A DNA stretch of 64,000 bases from Diphasiastrum complanatum (GCA_029204225.1 CM055099.1:50198075-50262074); one strand, 5' to 3'; positions 47,641 to 58,112 are shown, numbered from the stretch's first letter. A program made the numbers and translations. The notes: generated by a model not told the origin, from the letters alone.

Positions 47641-48341
47641 TCTAGAATTTTGCTAAAAACTTATTTGGTTGAATGATATGTTGTGCTCAACGATACGTGA
47701 ATGTCCAAAATACACATAAGCATTGACCATAACTATGAAAGATCTCAATTAGTAAGTATAGTGTGGAAGTCCATATAGCATGAGTGCTCTCAACAAGAAA
47801 ATATGCGCACACAATTTTGTTTCGATTGTGTTGTGCACAAGAACAAAATGGGCTCCCTTGAGAACTTGTTCACAACAATCATACAACTGTCATGTCTTCG
47901 CTATGTGCAAGGGAGGCCCAAACAATGTGGCAATCAAATGTTTGAAACTTCCAAATGTGAAATGTTTAATGAAATGTTTGGAACCTTTGATTTTAAGCTT
48001 TGCAAAAAATAGAATGTTTTGCTACTTTGCAAAAATAGGAGAAGCAGCTTGTTATATGTTATAAGAAAAGTCTAAAAAATAACCATCAGATTAAGGAGCA
48101 TAGGACAATGTACAACCTTATGATATCGTTGAAAATAGGTTAGATCTCAAAGATGTCATGGCTAAAATCACATGGAACTTAAGTTTTAAACTTAACATCA
48201 TACATTATGTTGTATACAAGAGAATTGAGACTGTAGATTCAGCCTACAATGCTTTATACTTGGCTTGCTCATAAAGCTTTGAATCTTCGACATGAAGGGC
48301 ATTTACGTTTAAAGGTAGGTGACCCAACATCTTGTCCTTGC

Positions 48342-48731
48342 TGTTGAAATAAATGCCTATTTTGCCCCTTAAGGCTTGTATACTTGTAACTTGTAAGTTG
48401 TGCATAAGACATGGGGGTAAAACATTTATGTACATAGTACACCCCACTTGTGCTAATTAGGCAAGTAAATCAAGTAGGTTAAGGACCCATGTGGGTTCTA
48501 GAGCTAGAATTAGCAAGACACCACCTTTATACATAACATGCTATATGTAGCCCAAACTTTGGAGGGGTTTCCACGCCCTACTACACTTTGAACATTCGTT
48601 CATGTTGTGTGAGCTTTGAAGTCCTCTCTCTCTTGCTTTTGTGTTCTACTCCATAGCTGGTTTTCTGAAGCTTTCATAGTGTGCTTACTATGCTGTTATG
48701 ATACTCCATAGCTAGGCCTTGGAATTTGACA
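48342..48731 (+). repeat. 5' LTR of the full-length copia element
   Basis: 390 bp; ends TTTGACA directly before the primer-binding site. Differs from the 3' LTR at four bases, all transitions. Confidence 0.95.
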
Positions 48732-48743
48732 TGGTATCAGAGC
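48732..48743 (+). promoter_or_regulatory. Primer-binding site (tRNA-Met)
   Basis: TGGTATCAGAGC immediately after the 5' LTR; perfect complement of the plant initiator tRNA-Met 3' end. Confidence 0.92.
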
Positions 48744-49154
48744 AGGTTATGTTGCCTGTGGTGTGGTGAAAGCTTGGACCTGTTTTTGATCAGATTCCTG
48801 CCATTCCTGGAGAGCAGCTTACCTTTGAGGAGGGAGCACTTTTTGTAGGGGCATCTGATCTCTGTGCTATCTGCATGGTTGGAGTACTGTTGGCAAGGGG
48901 AGTACAGGGAGCCAAAAAGTTTCTAATTTGAGACAAATTTTTTTGAGTCTTTTTGGACAGCCAGGACTGTAGGAGGGCGCTTTCTACAGTGGGGACTTCA
49001 GTGAAAGTTCTGAGTGGATCTTGGACAAGGGCTAGGACAGCCATACAGGGGGATAGTTTCAAATCCAGAAGCTGAGGGTTATTGAGCAAGTGGCTGCATA
49101 CCCTAGTTGGGTGAAAACCCCAGTTTGCCTTTTGTGTTTTATTTCTATCCAGCT

Positions 49155-52100
49155 ATGTCTAGTCTTGCAGAGAGCATGCTGAGTGAAGCCAGCCGGCTTG
49201 ATGGCACTAACTTTAGCATATGGAAATTCAAGATCAAGAACATTCTTGAAGACAAAGAATGTTGGAAGCTTGTGACAGGCGAGGAGCCTGTTCCAACATC
49301 TGAACTTGAAGTTAAGGACTATATCAAGAGAGGGGAAAAGGCACACAGAATCATCAACATGTCAGTGAGGGATAATGTGATTCCTCTAAAGGTCAGCCAA
49401 AGGGCCTGTGGATGCATGGCACATTCTTTGTGAATTGTATGAGACAGCAAGTACAACCAGGTTTCTCTACTTGAAGAACAAGTTGTATACTCTCAGAATG
49501 GAGACAGGGGAGACAGTTACTGATCATCTTACTAAGATTCAGGATATTAGATATCAGCTTTCTGTACTTGGAGAGTCTATTGCTGACAAAGACTTGGTGC
49601 CAATAGTTCTGAATAGCTTGTCATATGCTTATCAGAACTTTGTGATGATGATATCAGTGAGAGAGAAGATCCCTACCTATGAAGAAGTCTATGGTCTCTT
49701 GTTACAGGAGGAGATGAGGAGAGTTAATCTCTCCAAGAGGGAAGATTTCCAGGAGCATGCCTTTGCTTCTAAGAAGAAGCAAAATCCAGCTAAGGATAAG
49801 AAGAAAGGTAAAGGCAAGAACAAAGGAACACCACAAACACTTGAGCAAGGGATGGAGAACTTGCAGATGTCAGAAGCACAACCCTCCTCGAATACTTCTT
49901 CCACACCTCGAAGGAAGGGGAATTGCAATTACTGTGGTAAATATGGACACTTTGCTTTTGAGTGCAGGAAGAAGCTTGCAGACCAAAAGAAGGGCACAAA
50001 GAAGCAAGGAGGAAATGTTGTTGAGAGTGTTGCAAGAGAGGAGCAGAGTGACATAAGGCAAGCTGAGTTATTCTCTGTTGCATTGGCTTCACAAGCTACA
50101 ACAGGTGGTTGGTACATTGACTCAGGTGCTTCAAAGCACATGACCCCTCATAGGGATTGGTTTGATACCTTTGTGGGGATTAGTGATGGACAAGAGGTGT
50201 GCCTAGGTGACAACTCAACACACAAGGTCAAGGGAAAGGGCACAGTACCTGTAAAGCTTCCATCAGGAGAAGTCAAAGTCATTAAGAATGTCTTATATGT
50301 ACCAAGACTTGCTAAAAATCTTCTTTCAGTAGGAGCTATCACTCAACAAAATATGAAAGTAGAATTTGATGCTACTTCTTGTCTTGTGTTGGACTTGAGT
50401 GATAATATGAAGGTTGTGGCCAAAGGTTGCAGGAAGATAATCTATACAGGTTATACACTTCTATCCCTAGTCAACATGCTTATACAGCAAAAGGAAGGGA
50501 TGTGGATAGGTTGTGGCATGAGAGGTATGGACATCTTGGCTACCAAAGCATGCAGGTGTTGAACCAGCATCATATGGTGGAGGGGCTTCTAGTTGTTAAG
50601 CCAAGCTCTTCAGTTTGCAAGGCTTGCGCTATGGGAAAACAGCAAAGACATAAGTTTCCCAAGGAAAGCACCACCAGGGCAGCAGGCATACTTGACTTGA
50701 TACATTCAGATTTGTGGGGGCCAACCCAAACAAAATCTGCAGGGGGGGCATATTACTTTATGACCTTTATTGATGACTTCTCACGCAAGATTTGGATTTA
50801 TTTCTTGAAGTTAAAATCTGAAGCATTCAAGTACTTCCTGCATTTCAAAGCTTTGGTATAAGAACATTCAGGAAAGAAGATAAAGATGCTCAGGTCAGAC
50901 GGTGGTGGAGAGTTCATTAAGACAGAACTTGTGGAATTCTGCAAGGCCAGTGGGATCAAAAGGCAGCCTACAGCTCCTCATACCCCTCAGCAAAACGGCG
51001 TAGCAGAGGGAAAGAACCGAACTATTGTGGAGTGTGCAAGGTGCATGCTCAAGGCAAAGGGGTTGCCCAACTCTTTTTGGGGCGAGGCGATGCACACAGC
51101 AGTGTTTCTGTTGAATAGAAGTCCAACAAAAGCTGTGGAAGGCAAGACTCCAGAAGAGGCATTTAGCGGCATTAAGCCCAAGGTAGGCGCTTTGCGAGTG
51201 TTTGGTTGTACGGCCTATGCCCATATTCCCAAGGATAACAGGAAGAAGCTGGATGCAAAATCAGCAAAGAGTATTTTCTTGGGATACAGTGAAGAAAGCA
51301 AAGCTTACAGACTTTACGATCTTACTAGCAAGAAAAGGATCATAAGTCGAGATGTGATCTTTGAAGAAGATCAAACACCTCCTATAGAGGAACTTGAGAT
51401 GGAGGATGGTACAAGTGAATTTGTGCCAATACTTGATGACCCACATCCATATATTGGGGAGCCTCAGGATGATCATATGAGTGATCAAGAGGAAGAATCC
51501 GAGGAGGCTAGGAAGCGGAAGGAAAGGGGCAAATCTGTTGAGTCCTATTCACCGTCTTCATCACCAACTGCAAGGAAGAAGTTTCCCAAGTGGTATTGGC
51601 AAACTGTGCAGGATGGTTTGATATTGGATGAGGGAGAGAGCAGCAATCCAGGGGCTAGGAGGTCTCAAAGGCAAGCCCAACAGCATGAACACCAGGAGAC
51701 AAACTATGCACTTATGATTACTATTTTGGATTCACAAGATCCACATACATTCGTTGAGGCAGCAGATGAGAAGGTATGGCAACATGCTATGCAAGAGGAG
51801 TACGACTCCATTCTCAAGAATGATACATGGGATTTGGTGAAGTTACCAAAAGGGAAGCGTCCTATTGGTTGTAAGTGGGTCTACAGGACCAAATACAAAT
51901 TTGATGGGAGCATCGAAAAGCATAAGGCAAGGCTGGTTGCTAAAGGCTATGCACAGAAGGAGGGCTTGGACTATGATGAGACGTTTGCACCGGCAGCTAA
52001 GATGACGTCTATCAGGTTGGTTTTAGCATTGGCTGCATTTTTTGGTTGAGAGGTCCATCAAATGGACGTGAAGAGTGCTTTTCTTAATGGACAGTTGGCT

Positions 52101-53288
52101 GAAGAAGTCTACATGGAACAGCCACAAGGTTTTGGGGCTAAGGGCAAGGAAAGTATGGTATGCAGGCTTAAGAAGGCCTTATATGGTTTGAAGCAGGCAC
52201 CCATGGCCTGGTATAGTCGTATTGACGACTATTTTGCCAAGGAGCAATTCATAAAGAGTCAGTCGGATTGCAACCTGTTCGTGAAGGAGGAAGATGGGAA
52301 CATTGTTTTGATAGTTCTCTATGTGGATGACTTGGTCATCACGGGTAACAATGGGCAGCTTATTGAAAAGGTGAAGGCTCATTTATCAAATGAGTTCGAG
52401 ATGAAGGATTTGGGCTTAATCCACTATTGTCTTGGTTTGGAGGTTTGGAAAAAGGAAAACTGTGTGTTTATTTCCCAAGCCAACTATGCATGTGAAGTTT
52501 TGAACAGGTTCAACATGCAGGATTGCAAACCCGTTTCCACGCCCATTGATACCAGCAGTAAGCCATCCAGAGATGATGGCACTCCTTTTGTGGACGAGAC
52601 TCTTTATAGGCAGCTTGTGGGTAGCCTGATTTATCTCACCACTACGAGACCAGACATTTCCTATGCGGTTGGTGTAGCAAGCCAGTTCATGAGTTCTCCA
52701 ACTGAAGCACATTGGAAAGCAGCCAAGAGGGTTTTGAGGTATGTCAAAGGGACAACCTGCTATGGGATTGAGTACACACATGACGGAAAGCTTCAGCTTG
52801 GAGGCTTTACTGATTCGGATTGGGCAGGTGATAGGGATGATCGAAAGTCGACCACAGGTTACACTTTTAACCTTGGTTCAGGGGCCATTTCTTGGTGTAG
52901 CAAGAAACAGCCCACAGTTACCTTATCATCGACAGAGGCTGAGTACAGGGCAGCGGCAAAAGCTACCTGCGAGGCAATATGGCTCAGGAGACTTCTTGGG
53001 GAGGTGCAGATTCCACAGGATGGTCCTACTATTCTTCAGTGTGACAGCCAGAGTTGCATCCAGCTTGCCAAAAATCCTGTGTACCATGCTCGTACGAAGC
53101 ATATTGAGGTGGATCAACACTTCTTACGAGAGAAGATACAAAGCGGAGAAATTCAGCTCGAGTATTGTGATACCAACGAACAAGCAGCAGATATCTTTAC
53201 TAAGGCACTTGGTAGAGAAAAATTTGAAAAGTTTCGTAGCATGCTAGGTGTTGGTATGAACAAAATAGCCATTGAGGGGGGGTGTTGA
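49155..53288 (+). pseudogene. Copia gag-pol with four disabling lesions
   Basis: Start ATG at 49155 (MSSLAESMLSEASRLDG). Gag has the UBN2 body, knuckle CNYCGKYGHFAFEC near 49925 and protease WYIDSGASKHMT near 50110. Integrase follows: LWHERYGHLG and CKACAMGKQQRH, then HSDLWGP, LRSDGGGEF and NGVAEGKNRT (Arg replaced by Gly). RT has MDVKSAFLNG and the catalytic LYVDDLVI near 52318; RNase H has LSSTEAEYRA and ends EQAADIFTKALG. Lesions: a frameshift at about 49395-49408, a second at about 50425-50440, TAA at 50859-50861, and TGA at 52047-52049 where Trp is expected (FFG*EVHQMDV). All domains are otherwise complete, so the copy is recently inactivated or was moved by a helper. The last two codons (TGT TGA) are the first six bases of the 3' LTR. 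Confidence 0.93.
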
Positions 53289-53672
53289 AATAAATGCCTA
53301 TTTTGCCCCTTAAGGCTTGTATACTTGTAACTTGTAAGTTGTGCATAAGACATGGGGGTAAAACATTTATGTACATAGTACACCTCACTTGTGCTAATTA
53401 GGCAAGTAAATCAAGTAGGTTAAGGACCCATGTGGGTTCTAGAGCTAGAATTAGCAAGACACCACCTCTATACATAACATGCTATATGTAGCCCAAACTT
53501 TGGAGGGGTTTCCACGCCCTACTACACTTTGAATATTCATTCATGTTGTGTGAGCTTTGAAGTCCTCTCTCTCTTGCTTTTGTGTTCTACTCCATAGCTG
53601 GTTTTCTGAAGCTTTCATAGTGTGCTTACTATGCTGTTATGATACTCCATAGCTAGGCCTTGGAATTTGACA
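53283..53672 (+). repeat. 3' LTR of the full-length copia element
   Basis: 390 bp, preceded by the polypurine tract GAGGGGGGG and followed by the CTTGC target duplication. Confidence 0.95.
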
Positions 53673-53677
53673 CTTGC

Positions 53678-54470
53678 TAGCACAGACGTCGACCAAAACT
53701 AAAGGCTAGATTAACTACATTCATCATGTCATGGGTTTTGGGCAAATGCTTATCACCATGTTAAAGTTTAGGAGATGAACTTTGAATGATACTTTTATGA
53801 ACTCATGTGTCTGGATTGCTATAGAGATTGTTGTTACGATTGTCTACATTGGGGTGCCTATGAAGATTGATGGCCTCTGAGCTAAGTCGTTGTATTAAGG
53901 AGGAATGCTAAGATACAATGGACCTCAAATACTCGTAGTCAGAACTAGCAAATGTGTGCCTAGAAGCCATGATGGCAAACGTGTCTTAGTCAAATGAAAT
54001 AATGGTAGTAACTATTTAGCATATGTTTATGAGAACACTAAATATGGTCCCTCCAAACCAAGCATTGTAGTAAATAGCAAAGATAGTTCAAGCAACAAGT
54101 GGATAAGCTCTCAAAAGCAAAGTAGTCACGAACAATAAGACATGATAATTAATCATTGAGTAGGAATGAGCTCTGTCTGCCAGTTGCAGAAAGATGTAGA
54201 GCAAGTCACTAGATGGAAAAGGGGTGTTAAAGTCAATAATTGCCCATAAATGATAAGATAGCACACTCACCAATGAAAGAGCCTCACAATAATTAGTGGG
54301 AGAGTGGACATTTGGCAAGGATAGGTATTGTACTCTGTCAATGATTGAAAAGTCCCTCAAAGAGTGAAATGTTGTAGCAATGAAACAAAAAAATCTTGCC
54401 TTTCTAGGTCAATTGCTGATGAGGAAGATAGCCACAAAGTAGGTTGAACAAAAAAAACTCCCTTTATCAA
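53678..54470. other. No gene recognised
   Basis: Continuation of the DNA interrupted by the copia insertion. A minus-strand frame at 54088-54360 has no motif I can name. Confidence 0.4.
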
Positions 54471-54474
54471 TGTT

Positions 54475-54585
54475 TGAGGGTACCTTTCGAATCGCCTTTT
54501 CGAACCGTGTTTGAATCGAGTTTGAATCGGGAAAGAATCGGCTTCTCCAAGTTCGAACCGGCGAATCAGTTTTAGGGTTTTTTTT
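54475..54585 (-). mobile_element. Possible hAT-type transposon end with subterminal repeats
   Basis: About 100 bp hold seven close variants of TTCGAATCG (TTCGAATCG, TTCGAACCG, TTTGAATCGA, TTTGAATCGG, GAATCGG, TTCGAACCGG, GAATCAG). Such clusters are common next to hAT termini. Two hAT-like coding pieces lie to the right on the minus strand. The opposite terminus was not found, and no 8-bp duplication could be defined. Confidence 0.35.
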
Positions 54586-54622
54586 TTAAACATTACAATG
54601 TCGCGACTCACATCATACATAT

Positions 54623-54766
54623 TGTTAGAAATCCATAAATCATAATATGGATGGACAGACTAGGATTCGAACCCCGGACCTCCCTCATACCGGATGGGAT
54701 GCTCTACCACTGAGCTATCCGCCCTGTTTGCTAGTTCTCTCTAGAGTGTGGATTGATATTCCAACA
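54623..54766 (-). repeat. 3' LTR of the TRIM-like element
   Basis: 144 bp; carries the tRNA-like module at 54652-54724. A C at 54675 (A at the matching 54935) breaks one pair of the T-stem. Confidence 0.92.
54652..54724 (-). ncRNA. tRNA-like sequence in the 3' LTR
   Basis: Minus-strand 73-mer with the same layout as the copy at 54912-54984. B box GGTTCGAATCC is intact (complement of 54663-54673). One T-stem pair (position 50 with 64) is broken. It is unlikely to be a working tRNA gene. Confidence 0.8.
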
Positions 54767-54870
54767 CCCCCCCTCAAGCCACACTTGGTTGGGGTCCTAG
54801 CTGTCACCTGCCCCACAACTTGGGCCACCTAACCATGGCTTTGACACCATGAACTGTTAGGTCTAACTTG

Positions 54871-54882
54871 GCTCTGATACCA
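54871..54882 (-). promoter_or_regulatory. Primer-binding site of the TRIM-like element
   Basis: The complement reads TGGTATCAGAGC and touches the 5' LTR end without a gap. Confidence 0.9.
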
Positions 54883-55026
54883 TGTTAGAAATCCATAAAT
54901 CATAATATGGATGGACAGACTAGGATTCGAACCCAGGACCTCCCTCATACCGGATGGGATGCTCTACCACTGAGCTATCCGCCCTGTTTGCTAGTTCTCT
55001 CTAGAGTGTGGATTGATATTCCAACA
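54883..55026 (-). repeat. 5' LTR of the TRIM-like element
   Basis: 144 bp; on the minus strand it runs TGTTGGAATATC...TTTCTAACA, with the tRNA-like module starting 42 bases in and ending about 29 bases before the LTR end. No run of four T follows the module inside the LTR, so a Pol III transcript could read into the interior. Confidence 0.92.
54912..54984 (-). ncRNA. tRNA-like sequence in the 5' LTR (cloverleaf, Pol III boxes)
   Basis: Minus strand, 73 bases. Acceptor stem GGGCGGA pairs with TCTGTCC including two G-U pairs, then A73. The D-stem GCTC/GAGC encloses AGTGGTA, an A box (TAGCTCAGTGG). T-stem CTGGG/CCTAG encloses TTCGAAT, forming a perfect B box (GGTTCGAATCC). The anticodon stem TCCCA/TGAGG has one C-A mismatch, and the loop TCCGGTA would place CGG (Pro) at 34-36 but has C instead of U at 33. 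It looks like a tRNA-derived promoter module and not a decoding tRNA. Confidence 0.82.
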
Positions 55027-55039
55027 CATATTACATATG

Positions 55040-55580
55040 TCATATTCCAATGTACCATGTGCATGGTTAGTTAGTGGTAAATTAGCAAATGTTCAATGAT
55101 TCAAATTTCACGAAAATGACAATGTATACAATGTGCATTGTGTAACTTTTAACAAGTAATAGATTATAGTACTAAGTTCTAACTTCTAATAGCTTACAAC
55201 TTACAAGTAACAAGTTCCAACAAGTAACAAGTTCCAATACTAAGTAGTAAGTACTAACTTCTAAATATTAACTCTTGAGTTACAACTTACAACTTGCCGT
55301 AGTCTGTGAGTACAAATCCCATTCGACATTCAACATTGATAATTGAAACATTCCACATTTGAACATTACCAAAATGTAAACTTGTTACCTGAGTCTTGAA
55401 TCATATATGTAGTTTTAACTCATCCATAAATGCCAAATGGTAATAACGCTGCTCAAGTTTATAATCTCAAAACTTCAAAGTTCAAATTCAACTCCTAATT
55501 TCTATAAACTAACCAGAATACTAAATACTAAATAGTAAATACAAATGGGCCAGTCTCCAGAGTCCCCCTAAGGTAGACTA
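55040..55580. other. AT-rich stretch with AAGTT-type short repeats
   Basis: Degenerate repeats of AACTTAC/AAGTTCTAACTTCTAA. Similar words recur at 57185-57260, on the other side of the copia PR-INT ORF, so both may be parts of one intron or spacer of the hAT-like unit. Confidence 0.5.
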
Positions 55581-55591
55581 GTCACTAAAGC

Positions 55592-55783
55592 CTAACGTAG
55601 CCTCCTCCTAGTCACCCGTGGAAGCTGTGACCTCGTACGTGCAGGCTCAGGAGCAGGATCCTCATCAATGCTATCAGCATCATTAGATGGATCACTCTCA
55701 TCCTCTGAGGAATCCTCGCTGTCGGCTTCATCTTCCGAGGTCTCTGAGCTCATCTTCAGCTTTACAAGTTGCTGTTTTTTCAT
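55592..55783 (-). pseudogene. Acidic C-terminal tail, possibly of a hAT/DUF659 transposase
   Basis: 63 codons on the minus strand: KLKMSSETSEDEADSEDSSE, then DPAPEPARTRSQLPRVTRRR and a stop. An AG acceptor (AATCAATAG) precedes it. Acidic tails of this kind are seen in hAT-like transposases, and a DUF659-like piece lies upstream on the same strand. The identity of the tail itself is inference. Confidence 0.3.
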
Positions 55784-57183
55784 CTATTGATTAGGTGATT
55801 GATAGCGGTGCCACATGCCATATGACTTATCACAAAGAGGTCTTCACAAAGCTTGTGAAAGTGCATGATGGAAGCAAAGTTCAAGGTGTTAATAACACCT
55901 CTTATCCTATCAAAGGTATTGGAGTGATCCCCATTATCTTACCCAATGGTGAGGAGAAGTACATTCGTAATGTACTTTATGTTCCAAAAATAAAAAAGAA
56001 TCTCATTTCGGTCTCTACAATTATGAACCAAGGATTGGTTGTGGAATTCAAAGAAGACAAATGTCTTATCAAAGACCCAAAGAGATCTCTTATGATCATT
56101 GCTTCGGGAACATTACGTGGTGGATTGTTCCTTATGGATACCTATGAGCGAAGAGCTTCATCATCTTTTTGTCTTGTTGCATCAAGTTCACATTCTTTGG
56201 AGTTGGCTGAATTATGGTATGCTAGGTTTGGACATCTCAACTTTGCTAGCTTGAAGATGTTGAAGAGATTCAATATGGTTGAAGACATTCCTAATATTGA
56301 GCATCCCGAAGGACATGTATGCGAAGGATGCATACTTGGAAAATTTCAAAGGCAAGCTTTTCCAATTGATGGAACTATTAGAGTTGATGGCAAATTTGAT
56401 TTGGTTCATAGTGATGTATGTGTTCCAATGAGGACCGAATCCATTGGAAGGTGTAAGTACTTTGTTACTTTTATTGATGACCTTTTTACATGGATTTATC
56501 CTATAAAGGCAAAATCTGAAGTTTTTCAACGCTTTAAGGATTTTCTAGCAATGATAGAAAATCAGTTTGGGCACTCTTTGAAGATCTTACGTACCGACCA
56601 AGGAGGGGAATATATAAAGAATACGTTCGGTACTTATCTTCAAAGCAAAGGTATCCATCATCAAATGACAACCCCTTACATACCTCAACAAAATGGTGTT
56701 GCCGAAAGAAAGAATCGCACTATTATGGAGATGGCTCGATGCATGCTCAAGGCAAAGGGCTTACCTCACAAGTTTTGGGCTGAAGCGGTTATAACGGCGG
56801 CTTACATTAGTAATCGGTGTCCTACTAAAGCCTTGAAGGTATTAACTCCTTATGAAGTTTGGTATGGTAAGAAGCCTACTGTTTCTCACTTACGCATCTT
56901 TGGTTGCACGGCTTATGCTTTCATTCCCAATAAGCTAAGAACCAAGCTTGATGATAAAGGAGTTAAATGCATATTTGTTGGCTATAGTAGCGAAAACAAG
57001 GGCTATAGATTGTTTAATATGGATGCTAATAAAATCATAGTGAGTCGTGATGCTCATTTTGATGAAAAGACCTCCTATGATGTTGCGCCCACTCATGTCA
57101 TGAACGACGACTTCCCCCATGATGCATATGTTGAAATATTTCTAGATTTGGTTTTGCCATCTAATCATGAAGAGAAGGGATAG
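55777..57183 (+). CDS. Copia protease end-GAG-pre-integrase-integrase ORF, no gag, RT or LTRs
   Basis: An uninterrupted frame of about 462 codons. It begins at the protease active site (VIDSGATCHMTYHKEVF, after a TAG where Trp is usual) and continues through NVLYVPKIKKNLISVS. Next come GAG-pre-integrase (LWYARFGHLN, CEGCILGKFQRQAF) and the integrase core with HSDVCVPM, TFIDD, LRTDQGGEY and QQNGVAERKNRT. The C-terminus is TPYEVWYGKKPTVSHLR and IFVGYSSENKGYRLF. It ends in TAG at 57181 shortly after the integrase. Catalytic D, D and E positions look intact. No LTR, primer site, gag or RT flanks it. It lies antisense inside a hAT-like unit, so it looks like a captured or deletion-trimmed fragment whose frame has stayed open. 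Confidence 0.85.
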
Positions 57184-57328
57184 AACTTAGAAGTTAGAAC
57201 TTGGCACTCGCCACTTCAAACTTGGAATTTCAAGTTAGAAGTTAGAACATAAATGACAATACATATTAGTATTAATTTAGTAATTACTAATTACTAATTA
57301 CATTAAAGTAGGGTTTAGGAATCAGGAT

Positions 57329-57690
57329 TTACATGGCCCATGACCTCCTGAGAGGCTCTAGCTCCCTATCCACGGAGTCTCGCTCGGCAACCAACTGAGT
57401 CGTCCTCAACTGCTGCATGGATGGTCCCTCCCACTCCGAACCAATCCTAGATACATGTCTCATCATCTCCCTCCATGCAGGGGTCGCAACCAAGTGAAAG
57501 GGGAGGTTGCACATGTAGAAACACCTCCTAACAGATACAGTGGCTATGTCCTTGTTACTTTGCTGAAAGGATGCCACATACACATCTCTACTCCTAAGAT
57601 GTGTACCAGTACGGCTCTGGGCATGAGAAGAGCCTCGTGACAATGGTGCTACTGCATCACTCTGACTCTGAGTCTGACCCTGTGATGTGG
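57329..57690 (-). pseudogene. hAT-type (DUF659) transposase exon
   Basis: The minus strand reads DVYVASFQQSNKDIATVSVR, RCFYMCNLPFHLVATPAWRE and MMRHVSRIG. The last part is VAERDSVDRELEPLRRSW. It fits the DUF659 pattern of plant hAT-like transposases (A..FY..GIPF..V..P.F..M, then ...L......V...L...K..W). The exon has a likely acceptor (AACAG) near 57690 and a donor (GTAAAT) at about 57331. The catalytic RNase H-like core that should follow is absent; a copia fragment occupies that place. Confidence 0.6.
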
Positions 57691-57699
57691 AAGGGCCTG

Positions 57700-58072
57700 C
57701 TGGAACTGTTGCACATTGCCAATGGCCACAAATTATTAGTTACTATCTAGATTCTAGAATCTACGACAAATTACAGTGGAGATGGATGAATCGTGGTAGA
57801 CTGTAGTAGTCTGTAGATTGTAATAATGTCAAAGTACATACGATATGGCATATGCAATGAATTATAATTTACTACACAATCATGTGCCTGAGGTGCCATA
57901 ATTAGAAGCAACTGTCACATGATCCCACAAGGGATCCTTCTCTCTCGGCATGGTATCTACTATCTAGATTCTAGTCTCTCTCCCCCCACTAGTCTCTCTC
58001 GTTGGTCCCCCTCCTAAATTCTGATTTTTCACTCACACACACCTAAAGGCTAACTCTCCCTCGGACCTCCCT

Positions 58073-58112
<40 letters not shown>

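Larger units (their letters stand above)
48342..53672 (+). mobile_element. Full-length Ty1/copia element with target site duplication
   Basis: 5,331 bp bounded by two 390-bp LTRs (48342-48731 and 53283-53672) starting TGTTGAAA and ending TTTGACA. The 5-base target duplication CTTGC lies at 48337-48341 and 53673-53677. I count four transitions between the LTRs (about 1%), so the insertion is young. It lies in an older Ty3-like remnant. The order protease-integrase-RT-RNase H identifies it as copia. Confidence 0.97.
54623..55026 (-). mobile_element. TRIM-like miniature LTR retrotransposon with tRNA-like LTRs
   Basis: 404 bp: two 144-bp direct repeats (54623-54766, 54883-55026) with TGTTAGAA...TTCCAACA ends, a 116-bp interior, and a 5-base target duplication CATAT (54618-54622, 55027-55031). 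On the minus strand TGGTATCAGAGC abuts the 5' LTR (complement of 54871-54882), and GGCTTGAGGGGGGG abuts the 3' LTR (complement of 54767-54780). There is no coding capacity. The LTRs differ at one base (54675 versus 54935), so the insertion is recent. Each LTR contains a 73-base tRNA-like sequence. The known parallel is Cassandra, a TRIM with 5S rRNA sequence in its LTRs. It needs proteins from an autonomous element. Confidence 0.93.

Noticed and set aside
47780-48064. 94-codon plus-strand ORF beside the Ty3 remnant
   Set aside because: No motif; it lies antisense to the presumed integrase remnant.
49689-50342. Minus-strand ORFs inside the copia gag region
   Set aside because: Shadows of the plus-strand gag-pol frame, with no domains.
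54652-54984. Two functional tRNA-Pro genes
   Set aside because: Anticodon-stem mismatch and missing U33, and both copies sit at the same place inside paired LTRs with a target duplication. A retrotransposon module explains them better.
54623-55026. Simple tandem duplication or SINE
   Set aside because: Primer site, purine tract, TG...CA ends and a 5-bp duplication fit an LTR element. A SINE would have one tRNA head and a 3' tail.
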